Shown piece by piece: positions 17,200 through 24,942 of a stretch of 64,000 bases of DNA (position 1 is the first letter of the stretch; each line of letters starts with the position of its first letter). The position numbers and the translations under genes are program-made. Below the pieces are notes generated by a model. It saw nothing but the letters and a program-made list of their open reading frames with translations. It did not search any database and was not told the origin of the DNA. The DNA is from Corynebacterium rhinophilum (GTDB lineage Bacteria > Actinomycetota > Actinomycetes > Mycobacteriales > Mycobacteriaceae). The stretch lies in the NCBI RefSeq assembly GCF_030227225.1, contig NZ_JASPHQ010000015.1, positions 1 to 64,000 on the forward strand, given 5' to 3'.

Positions 17200-17851
17200 G
17201 ATTCGCGTCATGCTTGCAGACGATCAAGCAATGCTCGTCGCTGCCTTATCGACCATCTTGAACGCGCAGGAAGATATTGAGGTGGTGGCTACCGCAGCCT
17301 CCGGAGCCGACGCCGTCTCATTAGCTCTTCAATACCGCATTGATGTGGCCATTTTGGATATACGAATGCCTGGCATGGATGGAATTGCCGCGGCTCAAGC
17401 TATTCTCTCCCGCACCCCTGACTGCCGAATTATCATGCTTACCACGTTCAATGAAGAAGATCTGGTATCCCAATCTATTGCCGCCGGTGCGCATGGATTC
17501 TTGCTAAAAGATGCGGATCCTGAGGTGCTGGTAGAAGCAGTACGAGACGTTGCCAAGGGCGAGTCTGTCCTCGCCTCCCAAGTAACGGGCCCTGTTCTGG
17601 AGGGCTACCGCCGGGCACTAACGCACAGCCAGCTTAGTCCACACCAACGCCAAGGACTTAGCCTAGTCACACGACGCGAGATGGAGGTGCTCACACTCAT
17701 TGCGCGCGGAGCTACCAATGGCGAGATTGCCGGCCACATGTCTATCGCAGATACCACGGTAAAAACGCATGTCTCCGCGCTGATGTCCAAACTAGCTGCA
17801 CGCGACCGCGTGGCTTTGGTGCTACTGGCGCACAAAGCTGGCATCGCCTAG
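17192..17851 (+). CDS. Response regulator, NarL/LuxR type
   Basis: 219 residues from ATG 17192, inside the 3' end of the kinase gene. The receiver domain has the acidic pocket (MLADDQAML), the phosphoacceptor Asp in VAILDIRMPGMDG, the Thr in IIMLTTFNEED and the Lys in GFLLKDADPE. The C-terminal LuxR helix-turn-helix is complete (TRREMEVLTLIARGATNGEI, ADTTVKTHVSALMSKL). It probably controls the ABC genes that follow, through the palindrome at 17854-17869. Confidence 0.9.
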   Translation: MPKIRVMLADDQAMLVAALSTILNAQEDIEVVATAASGADAVSLALQYRIDVAILDIRMPGMDGIAAAQAILSRTPDCRIIMLTTFNEEDLVSQSIAAGAHGFLLKDADPEVLVEAVRDVAKGESVLASQVTGPVLEGYRRALTHSQLSPHQRQGLSLVTRREMEVLTLIARGATNGEIAGHMSIADTTVKTHVSALMSKLAARDRVALVLLAHKAGIA

Positions 17852-17853
17852 CC

Positions 17854-17869
17854 TCCTACCGTGGTAGGA
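17854..17869. promoter_or_regulatory. Perfect 16-bp palindrome, candidate response-regulator operator
   Basis: TCCTACCGTGGTAGGA lies just after the response-regulator stop and 68 bases before the ABC ATPase start. LuxR-type regulators of this class commonly bind such sites. Assignment to the adjacent regulator is inferred from position. Confidence 0.5.
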
Positions 17870-17936
17870 CTGACCCGGCGCGAAGACCGCCTCGGGGGCG
17901 GAAGATTTTGGTAGTCGCGCGGCTCATACTTTTCAT

Positions 17937-18650
17937 ATGAGCTATGAGGTTTCCTTCGAACACATCACAAAGTCTTTCGGTTCCCAGGCAGTGCTGCGGG
18001 ATATAAGTTTTCATATTTCACCTGGCCGCGTACATGCAGTGCTCGGGAGAAATGGCGTCGGCAAGTCCACCCTGTTTTCCATTTTCCTTGGCCTGTTGCC
18101 CGCCGATTCGGGAACGGTGCGTGTGGCTGGCGAACCATGGTCGCGCGAAGTCCTTGACCACGTTGGCGCCTCGGTCAATGGGCCAGCCTTCTACGGGCAC
18201 CTGTCAGCCACAGATAACCTCCGCGTACATACCCGCCTGCTTGGATTGCCCGATTCTGAAATCGACCGTGTCTTGCACATTGCCGGTCTAGCCAGGGTTG
18301 GTGCTAAGAAGGCAAAATCTTTTTCCACCGGGATGAAAGCCCGTTTGGCATTAGCCCAGACCCTACTCGGGGATCCAGAAATCTTATTGCTCGATGAGCC
18401 GCAAAATGGACTCGATCCACAGGGCATCGCGGAGCTGCGCAAGCTCCTCCAGCAGCTCGCCGCCGCTGGGCACACCGTCGTGGTCAGCTCCCATCAACTC
18501 GGTGAGGTCCTTCACCTAGCCCACGACATCACTATTTTGTCCCAAGGCACCATCCGGTACTCCGGATCCCTGCAAGAGCTCGCCCCGAGCGGTGAATTGG
18601 AAGCCGAATTCTTCCGCCTGACTTCTGCAGATGGTGAGACCGATGGTTAA
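17937..18650 (+). CDS. ABC transporter ATP-binding protein
   Basis: 237 residues. Walker A is GRNGVGKST (about 38-46), the signature is FSTGMKARLALAQTLLGDP, Walker B is ILLLDEPQNGLDPQG, and SSHQL is the switch. The signature is FSTGM instead of LSGGQ, as in the CcmA/DrrA and bacitracin-type exporters (BcrA-like). It ends in overlap with its permease gene. With the kinase and regulator upstream it forms a likely drug- or peptide-sensing detoxification module. Confidence 0.88.
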   Translation: MSYEVSFEHITKSFGSQAVLRDISFHISPGRVHAVLGRNGVGKSTLFSIFLGLLPADSGTVRVAGEPWSREVLDHVGASVNGPAFYGHLSATDNLRVHTRLLGLPDSEIDRVLHIAGLARVGAKKAKSFSTGMKARLALAQTLLGDPEILLLDEPQNGLDPQGIAELRKLLQQLAAAGHTVVVSSHQLGEVLHLAHDITILSQGTIRYSGSLQELAPSGELEAEFFRLTSADGETDG

Positions 18651-20139
18651 GCAGTATCGACGGTATCTTTCTGCAGAACTACTGCGGTGCCGCGGCAGCG
18701 CCGTGCAGTGGCTACCCTTACTCGCCCTGCCACTGGTGTTAATGACGGTATTCTTTTCTGCCTTTGCCTCCTCTGCCGAAGACGCTACAGGGGTTCTTGG
18801 CTGGCAATCCATGTTCATCACTGGCATGTACGCTCCGCTCATTGCACTTTTTGCTGGCATTCCAGAACGCCGCGAGGCACTCAACCGTAGCGGCGGCACC
18901 CTATGGCGCCGGCTTAACCCTCGCTATGAGCATGCCTCCCGGTTCCTCATCGTCGTGGCAAGCCTCGCAGTATTTCACCTACTTAATTTCGGTCTGTCCT
19001 GGGCGGCGGTTGCAATACAAGCTCGTGCAGAACACCAGCTGCTTATCATCGCTGGAGCTTATTCTTTCCTTGGAGCGATCGGCATCGCGGGGCTTGCGAC
19101 CGCAGGCGCCCGCAGGCTGGGCCTTGCCGTCACGCTTATCCTCGCGGTTATCTGGCAGGTCATTAGTGTGCTTCCTCGCGTTGTCGAGGGGCCGCTATGG
19201 TGGGCCTTTCCGCCCGCCTGGCCGCTACGGTTACTATTGCCTGCGCTGCGCATCCACCAGAATTCAGTTCCGCTCGAGCCTGGCGATCCACTCCTGCAGG
19301 AAAGCCCGCTTCCGGCATTGGCGTTGTGCCTCATCCTCGCTGTAGCAGGCTCTTTGACCGCGACCATGACGCCTGGCCGAGTACGTCCGCTTTCCCGACG
19401 CCGGCGCGTTACGGCGCCCACGGTCAGTACCGCCGCCACGCCAGCTCAGGGTTGGCAGCCTGCCACTGTCTCTCGTGCCGCTGCCCACTCGCGCCGTGCC
19501 GATGCGCTGCGGGGGTTTCACCGGGCCATAATGACACCAGCGGTCATTACGTGCTTGGTATCAAGCGCCTTAGCTCTGTTCTTTATTGCCTTTATCTACC
19601 CACCACGTTATGTACAGGGATTCTTCGTATTTCTGCTTCTCCCCGTGGGTGCCGGTGTACTTCCTATGCTGGTCTGGCCGGGGTTCTCGGGCGCGTGGCC
19701 AATTGTTTATACAGAATCTCGCCACTGCTCTACTGCCCTTCTCCTGTGGTTACTGAGCATCATCACAGCGGTGTGCACGTGTGCTTCGCTCGCGGTTATC
19801 TTCGCCGGTGGTGCTGCCCTAACCGTACCAGCGCAATTACCCCTAGCCATCGGCGTGGGATACGTCCTTACGGTGATATCTCTCATCGTCGTCATCCGCT
19901 TTGGTATTTGGAGCTCACTTGCTCTGACAATCGTCGGCACCATTGTCTCCGTGACGGTAGGCGGCGATGTCCTCGCGAAGACCGTCCTCTGGCTCGTTGC
20001 CTTCCCCGCCTGGCCGATGAATGCGGATTCTCCCGGACGCTACGCCTGTGCTGCGATAATGACCCTCCTTTTCGCCGCCATTACTTCGTGGGCCGCCAGG
20101 CGGTTGCTGCGCACACGGGCACTTCGCCCTACCGATTAA
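18643..20139 (+). CDS. ABC transporter permease
   Basis: 498 residues from ATG 18643, preceded by GGTGAG with four bases spacing; ATG 18631 gives a version four residues longer. About twelve hydrophobic segments in two halves of six, separated by a basic cytoplasmic linker (TPGRVRPLSRRRRVTAP, near residue 255). This looks like two fused ABC-2 type permeases serving the single ATPase upstream. Terminates at the bidirectional hairpin 20146-20172. Confidence 0.75.
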   Translation: MVKQYRRYLSAELLRCRGSAVQWLPLLALPLVLMTVFFSAFASSAEDATGVLGWQSMFITGMYAPLIALFAGIPERREALNRSGGTLWRRLNPRYEHASRFLIVVASLAVFHLLNFGLSWAAVAIQARAEHQLLIIAGAYSFLGAIGIAGLATAGARRLGLAVTLILAVIWQVISVLPRVVEGPLWWAFPPAWPLRLLLPALRIHQNSVPLEPGDPLLQESPLPALALCLILAVAGSLTATMTPGRVRPLSRRRRVTAPTVSTAATPAQGWQPATVSRAAAHSRRADALRGFHRAIMTPAVITCLVSSALALFFIAFIYPPRYVQGFFVFLLLPVGAGVLPMLVWPGFSGAWPIVYTESRHCSTALLLWLLSIITAVCTCASLAVIFAGGAALTVPAQLPLAIGVGYVLTVISLIVVIRFGIWSSLALTIVGTIVSVTVGGDVLAKTVLWLVAFPAWPMNADSPGRYACAAIMTLLFAAITSWAARRLLRTRALRPTD

Positions 20140-20145
20140 ATAACT

Positions 20146-20172
20146 AAGGCCCGCGGGGACTCCGCGGGCCTT
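20146..20172. terminator. Bidirectional terminator
   Basis: An 11-bp perfect stem, AAGGCCCGCGG with CCGCGGGCCTT, flanked by A-rich and TTAAATT sequence. It lies between the rightward permease and the leftward gapX remnant and can stop both. Confidence 0.8.
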
Positions 20173-20185
20173 AAATTATGCGAGC

Positions 20186-21172
20186 TTAAAGCTCAGAGGG
20201 AGATAAGCGCTTGGGCAGGACCACCGGGCGGGCATTAGAAAGCCCCTCCACCACGCGGATGACCTGGTTGGAGTAGCCAAACTCGTTGTCGTACCAGACG
20301 TAGAGCACCAAGTGCTTGCCGGAGGCAATGGTGGCGATGCCATCAACGATGCCGGCATTGGTATTGCCCACGAAGTCACTAGAGACGACCTCTGGGGAGG
20401 CAATGTAGGAAATCTGCTGGCGCAGATCCGAGTGCAGGGAGACGTTGCGCAGGAAGTCATTGACCTCATCACGGTCGACTTCTTGCTCCAGCTCTAGGTT
20501 GAGCACCGCCATGGACACGTCCGGGGTGGGAACGCGGATGGCGTTACCGGTCAGCTTGCCTTCGAACTCAGGCAGGGCCTTGGCCACGGCCTTGGCAGCA
20601 CCGGTGGCGGCAAGCACCATGTTCAGGCCAGCGGCGCGGCCGCGGCGCTCGCCCTTGTGGTAGTTATCAATGAGGTTTTGGTCATTGGTAAACGAGTGCG
20701 CGGTTTCCACGTGGCCGTGCGCCACGCCGTAGCGGTCATTGATGACCTTGAGCACCGGGGTAATGCCGTTGGTAGTACAGGAGGCTGCCGACAAAATGCT
20801 GTCAGACTCCTCGATAATGCTGTGGTTAATTCCGTAGACGATGTTCTTCACATCGCCCTTGCCCGGCGCGGTGAGCAGAACCTTGGAAACGCCCTTGGAC
20901 TGCAGGTGCTGTGACAGCCCCTCACGGTCACGCCAGCGGCCGGTGTTGTCGATGACAATTGCATCGTTGAGGTCGTACGCGGTGTAGTCAACAGTAGCCG
21001 GGTCATTGGAGTAGATGACCTGGATCGGGGTGCCGTTTGCCCAAATAATGTTGTTTTCGCGGTCAACCGAGATAGTGCCGTCGAATGCACCGGGGACAGA
21101 GTCACGGCGCAGCAGCGAAGCACGCTTGACGATGTCGTCGTGGGAGACCAGGAAATTGTTGCCGTCCAGGTG
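20186..21172 (-). pseudogene. 5'-truncated second copy of gapX
   Basis: The frame encodes the last roughly 325 residues of a GapX-type dehydrogenase, from DDIVKRASLLRRDS to the stop, including the catalytic SAASCTTNG. The N-terminal domain and the NAD-binding GFGRIGR of the intact gene (46114-47568) are missing: at about 21165-21175 the sequence turns into unrelated plus-strand genes. The stretch 20257-20765 is almost identical to the intact copy (fewer than a dozen base differences by eye), whereas both flanks are strongly diverged; the C-terminal ends read LPKRLSPSEL here and YPKRKHIDEL there. With no coenzyme-binding domain it cannot be an active enzyme. Confidence 0.88.
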
Positions 21173-21234
21173 GGTCGTGTGCTGCGGTGGCCTGCCCGCC
21201 CGCTGCGCGAGGCGCTGGGGCTGGTGACCGGGAA

Positions 21235-21360
21235 ATGAGCAGGAGCATGAAAAAGAAATTGGGCTACGTCGGCCTCGGCTTCCTGCTGGCCGGTGGCGGC
21301 GGAGCCGCTGCGGAAATCGACCCCAGCCAGCTACTCCACCTATTAGGAGGTCTGCTGTGA
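21235..21360 (+). CDS. Small protein of the mobile remnant (41 residues)
   Basis: ATG 21235 overlaps the stop of the preceding gene fragment as ATGA. The protein has a basic start (MSRSMKKKLGY), a hydrophobic glycine-rich middle (VGLGFLLAGGGGAAAE) and a short amphipathic end (SQLLHLLGGLL), consistent with one short membrane segment. Translation coupling to the ORF on each side suggests it is genuine. Confidence 0.5.
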   Translation: MSRSMKKKLGYVGLGFLLAGGGGAAAEIDPSQLLHLLGGLL

Positions 21361-21410
21361 GTACACGGGAAAACGTCACAGTGACGCTTAGGTTGGAGGT
21401 AGCGGCATGA
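21357..21410 (+). CDS. Possible 17-residue coupled ORF
   Basis: GTG 21357 overlaps the previous stop (GTGA), and its own TGA overlaps the next start (ATGA at 21407-21410). AGGAGG lies seven bases upstream of the GTG. It encodes MSTRENVTVTLRLEVAA. The double overlap and the ribosome site are what support it; it could instead be a reinitiation bridge. Confidence 0.35.
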   Translation: MSTRENVTVTLRLEVAA

Positions 21411-22039
21411 AATCGGTAATCCTCGACGTGCCGCCGTTTCACAGCGACGGCGCGCAAAGAGAGTTCGAAGAATTTTCTTCCACACTTCCCGGCCCGGAGC
21501 TACTTACCGCGAAATATGGCGGCGGCCGCCCGCACCCGCGTGATGTGTCGCGTCTAGCGTATGCAGCCTGCACTACACGGGCACTGCTGACCGTGTGGCT
21601 GTGGCTGCCGCACGGCACCAGTGGCAGTGGTGAGACGGTGACAGCTAGTCCGACCTCGACAGCCACCTCTACTCCGTCGCCTACGCCGTCCACTACATCG
21701 TCGCCGTACGAGCGCGGGCAGCAGCTTGTGGACCACCTCGGCCAAGTCCGCCCCTACCGTCCCGACATATTAAAGGCCTGCTTCCAGTGGGTCGGCACTG
21801 GCACCCCGCCCGCTTTCCAAGTGAACTCTGACCCGGACGCGGACACCTACCTGGTGCCCGACGGCTGTGACTCCGGCTGGCGCGAGGAGCTGCCACAGGA
21901 AGCGTGGGTATGCGGCGAGGCCAGCGCCTCCAAGCGGTACTCGATATACAACGAGGCACTGGACGAGGGGCGCGTGAAGCAGCCCTATGCCACCTATCTC
22001 CTCGCCTACACCATGATTTGCGGAGGTAACGATGAATGA
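21407..22039 (+). CDS. Hypothetical secreted or membrane protein of the mobile remnant
   Basis: 210 residues from ATG 21407, with GGAGG 10 bases upstream. One hydrophobic segment (ALLTVWLWLPHG) near residue 55 is followed by a Thr/Ser/Pro-rich linker (TATSTPSPTPSTTSSP), then a domain with four cysteines (LKACFQWVG, DGCDSGW, WVCGEA, MICGGND) that could form two disulfides. The layout suggests an outside-facing domain on a single anchor. No family recognised. It overlaps the next gene by eight bases. Confidence 0.5.
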   Translation: MKSVILDVPPFHSDGAQREFEEFSSTLPGPELLTAKYGGGRPHPRDVSRLAYAACTTRALLTVWLWLPHGTSGSGETVTASPTSTATSTPSPTPSTTSSPYERGQQLVDHLGQVRPYRPDILKACFQWVGTGTPPAFQVNSDPDADTYLVPDGCDSGWREELPQEAWVCGEASASKRYSIYNEALDEGRVKQPYATYLLAYTMICGGNDE

Positions 22040-22712
22040 CGAAACCCGCGCCTTCTACCCAGTAGATAACGACGAGACGACCATCATGCAGCCGCTCGGC
22101 GACCCCGACATTGACTTCGCCCCGCCACAGGAGACGGACAACCGCGCCGGGCTGCTCGACAGGCTGGGGCTTCCCCGCCCGCAGTGGAGCCTGCCGCACA
22201 TCGACACTCCGCGGTGGCTGTGGCAGCCCACCTGGCGCAGGCGGTGGCTCCGCTGGCTCGCCGTGCTCGCCGCGCTGTATCTGGTCTCGGTGCTGCTGCA
22301 CAATGCTGCTGCCGGGTACACGGCGGTCGCCGCCATTGCCCTGTGGCTCGCCGCATGGTTCAGGGGTCGCCGGTACGAGGTACGGGTACCGCCACGCAGT
22401 GCCGTGACGGTCGTGTTCGACCAGAAGACAGGGCGCGGGCGCTTCGCTGATTTGGACGACGCTTTAGAGGCTGGCGGCCTGGCGAAGACCACCTACGACG
22501 AGAATGGCAAGGCTTTCCACACGGCCTGCTGCACCGTGTCGCTGACCCCACTAGCGGAAACTGGCAACGTGGAGGCGCGAGTGTCCGCGCCGTCGCAGTA
22601 CCGCCTCGCTGACTTGGAAAAGAATGAGGAGCGCATTCGTCGCCGCCTCAATGTGAAAAACCTTTTTGATTTCATATCGACCAGTCAAACGGCAATTTTG
22701 TGTTCACCATGA
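22032..22712 (+). CDS. Membrane protein of the mobile remnant
   Basis: 226 residues. Two adjacent transmembrane helices (LAVLAALYLVSVLLHN and GYTAVAAIALWLAAWF, about residues 77-112) are followed by a cytoplasmic domain (RSAVTVVFDQKTGRGRF, TYDENGKAFHTACCTVSLTP). This could be the membrane partner, or the detached N-terminal membrane part, of the FtsK-like translocase encoded next. The last residues (FISTSQTAILCSP) look less protein-like, so the true end may be altered. Confidence 0.5.
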   Translation: MNDETRAFYPVDNDETTIMQPLGDPDIDFAPPQETDNRAGLLDRLGLPRPQWSLPHIDTPRWLWQPTWRRRWLRWLAVLAALYLVSVLLHNAAAGYTAVAAIALWLAAWFRGRRYEVRVPPRSAVTVVFDQKTGRGRFADLDDALEAGGLAKTTYDENGKAFHTACCTVSLTPLAETGNVEARVSAPSQYRLADLEKNEERIRRRLNVKNLFDFISTSQTAILCSP

Positions 22713-22778
22713 CGACCGCTGACCGGCCGGACGCGGAGGTCGCAACGGAGTCATGGACAAACGTTTAGGAGTAAGAAA

Positions 22779-24060
22779 ATGGCTAAAGATTTTTTCGCCG
22801 GACTCGGCGACGACACCCTGCCGCAGGTTCCCGGTGACACGGAGCAAGTAGCAGAGACGGACACCGTGGACGAGGGTTTTTGCGGCCCCGCACTTATCAA
22901 CGAGGCAGTCGCTGACCTCGCCAGCTACCGCGAACGCTACTCACAGCTTGCCCAGCACGTAAAGGGCGGCTCGTTCCATGAGCCGGGGGTCGGCAAGCTG
23001 CCCGCTGACTCTGTGCACGAGCTGCTGCGTATCTACGGCGCGGTGTTTTCCCCGCAGCCGTGGCACGAGCACGTGGTGCGGTTTGAGCCGGACAGCGTAG
23101 GCCTGACACTGGAACTCGACACCGGCGACGCGGTGGAAGCCCTGCGCTCCGCCGGTCTCTACGACGTAACCGGCAATGGCCTCACGGCGCAGGTCGCGGG
23201 TCACGACATGCAAGCCACCCGCGGCTATCAGCTCGTCAAGCGCGACGCGCGCGGCCTCTGGGAGCTGGTGCAGTCCACGACGCTGGCACACTGGAACCAC
23301 ACCATGCACAAGCTGGGTCTCGCCTACGTCACTAAACGCGCGGACGGGGTGACCTCCTACCTCTGCCCTACTCCGCAGGGGTGGGGTGTGACAGGTGACG
23401 GTCGCGGTTACCTGTCAGTGAAACCCCGCCGACTGTTGGGTTCGACGTTTGGAACCGGACTGTTGAAAAGCTGCGCGGTGTCGTGAAATGCGACGTTGAA
23501 CTGCGCCGTTTGGCCGCTGACCGAGTGGCAATCGTCACCCCGCCGAGGGCTGCCCGCATGACCCCTGGGTGCCTGGCGCAGACGAGCAACTCCATGTAAC
23601 TGGCACCGACTCGTTGGAAGAGTTTTGCGCGTCATCTGTTGCCGCGTATCCGCGCCTGGCGTGGGTGCAGGGCCGCACGGCGGACGGCGAAGTGCTGTCG
23701 GCTGCTATGGCGCGCTCACCGCACGCACTGGTCGGCGGCGGCACTGGTAGCGGTAAGTCGTTTTGGGCCTCATGGCTGCTGACTAGCTGCGTGCTCGCGG
23801 GTGCCGATGCAATGATTGCCGACGGTAAAGGTAGCTCGGACTACGTTCCCCTGGTGCAGCACCTACCCAATGTGGTGATGTACACGTCAACCGACGCGGA
23901 GCATGTCCGCCTTATCCAGTGGGCGCATGCGGAGATGGAACACCGCTACGCGCAGCAGAAAGCCGCAGCTATCTCGGGCGAGGTGTACGAGCCGCGGCTC
24001 CTTGTAGTTTTGTTTGACGAGTACGGGGCGTTTTCAAAGTCAATCAACGTGAAGAGTCAC
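22779..24060 (+). pseudogene. FtsK/SpoIIIE-like DNA translocase, frameshifted and 3'-truncated
   Basis: ATG 22779 has AGGAG upstream and opens MAKDFFAGLGDDTLPQVPGD. The frame is lost near 23450, continues as WNRTVEKLRGVVKCDVELRR, is lost again near 23540, and continues as GADEQLHVTGTDSLEEF. The ATPase core is recognisable: Walker A VGGGTGSGKSFWAS, then IADGKGSSDY, and Walker B LLVVLFDEYGAF. The sequence then breaks off near 24045-24060 into the upstream region of pth. Such ATPases pump double-stranded DNA between cells in actinobacterial integrative elements. Two frameshifts and the missing end make it dead. Confidence 0.75.
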
Positions 24061-24107
24061 CCGCAGAAAAATCATAAGACCGTGCACGGTGTGCCAAGAT
24101 TGAACTC

Positions 24108-24716
24108 ATGAACGCCTCCACCACGCCTCTGCTTGTCGTGGGGCTCGGCAACCCTGGGCCCAAATATGAACTCACCCGCCATAACGTCGGACATCTGGTG
24201 CTAGATGAACTAGCCAGCCGGACTTCTCCGATGCCTTCGTCGTTTAGCGTGCACAAGAAATCGAATGCTGAGATTGTGCAGACTCGGTTTAAAATCTCCG
24301 ATGGTGGCGAGCGACAGGTGATTCTGGCTAAGCCCCGGACGTACATAAATCTGTCGGGTGGGCCGGTCGCGGCGCTGGCGAAGTTCTTCAATGTCGCACC
24401 TAGCGACGTCGTGGTGGTCCACGATGAGCTGGACCTAGACCCGGGTGTGGTGCGCCTTAAGCGCGGCGGGAGCGAGAATGGCCACAATGGCCTGCGTTCG
24501 ACATCGAAGTCATTGGGCACGAAGGACTACATGCGCGTGCGCATTGGCATTGGTCGTCCTCCGGGCCGCCAGGATCCAGCTGATTATGTGCTGCGCAACT
24601 TCAATGCCAAGGAGCGCGAGGAACTCGCTTTCACCCTGCCCACCGCGGCGGAGGCAGTGGAGCTAATCGCCAGCCACGGGCTGGAAATTGCTCAAAACCA
24701 GGTGCACGGGCGGTAG
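24108..24716 (+). CDS. pth: Peptidyl-tRNA hydrolase, extra copy
   Basis: 202 residues with all catalytic motifs: GLGNPGPKYELTRHNVGH, KPRTYINLSGGP, VVHDELDLDPG, GGSENGHNGLRS. It shares SFSVHKK and SKSLGTKDY with the pth at 13631 and is the same subtype, whereas the pth at 48663 is a different subtype. Its upstream region is cut by the mobile remnant and no clear ribosome site precedes ATG 24108. It seems to be a xenologous copy that came with the island. It ends in its own terminator. Confidence 0.9.
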   Translation: MNASTTPLLVVGLGNPGPKYELTRHNVGHLVLDELASRTSPMPSSFSVHKKSNAEIVQTRFKISDGGERQVILAKPRTYINLSGGPVAALAKFFNVAPSDVVVVHDELDLDPGVVRLKRGGSENGHNGLRSTSKSLGTKDYMRVRIGIGRPPGRQDPADYVLRNFNAKEREELAFTLPTAAEAVELIASHGLEIAQNQVHGR

Positions 24717-24739
24717 TAGCTAGCGGCAAGGCAGCAAAG

Positions 24740-24788
24740 AGCCCCCTTCCCTCCCAGCTTTCACGGGAATGAGGAAGAGGGCTATTTT
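24740..24788 (+). terminator. Terminator after the extra pth
   Basis: AGCCCCCTTCC pairs with GGAAGAGGGCT (one mismatch), followed by ATTTTCG. The 150 bases from here to the end of the island operon (24943) contain no supported gene; a 65-codon leftward frame there has no ribosome site. Confidence 0.65.
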
Positions 24789-24942
24789 CGCTTTCTAGGA
24801 AGCTTCAGCCTTACAGCTCGTCGGTGTTCGTGCTGCTCGGCGTTTTCGTCGGCGGTTTCGCTCTGCCCACCGAGCGCCTGGCGGTGGGATTCGGGAAGCT
24901 GCGGCAGGGCGGCCCGTGAGGGCATCGACCAGGTGATGAGGA

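Larger units (their letters stand above)
21173..24060 (+). mobile_element. Remnant of an actinobacterial integrative element or plasmid transfer region
   Basis: A block of rightward, tightly overlapping genes with no chromosomal counterpart: the tail of a lost gene (21173-21238, ending LREALGLVTGK), three small or hypothetical ORFs, a two-helix membrane protein and a frameshifted FtsK-like translocase. FtsK/SpoIIIE-like proteins with small membrane partners are the conjugation module of actinomycete integrative elements. Both ends are cut: gapX on the left, and on the right the promoter region of pth at 24060-24107. No integrase, replication gene or att site is visible, so it is a fossil. Confidence 0.65.

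Noticed and set aside
20186..21457. The full 423-codon frame as an alternative intact GAPDH
   Set aside because: The first roughly 98 codons are an antisense reading of the mobile remnant; real GAPDH homology begins near residue 99 and lacks the coenzyme-binding motif.
24060..24107. Attachment site of the integrative element at the pth junction
   Set aside because: No matching direct repeat was found near 21165-21175, and no integrase gene is present, so an att site cannot be supported.
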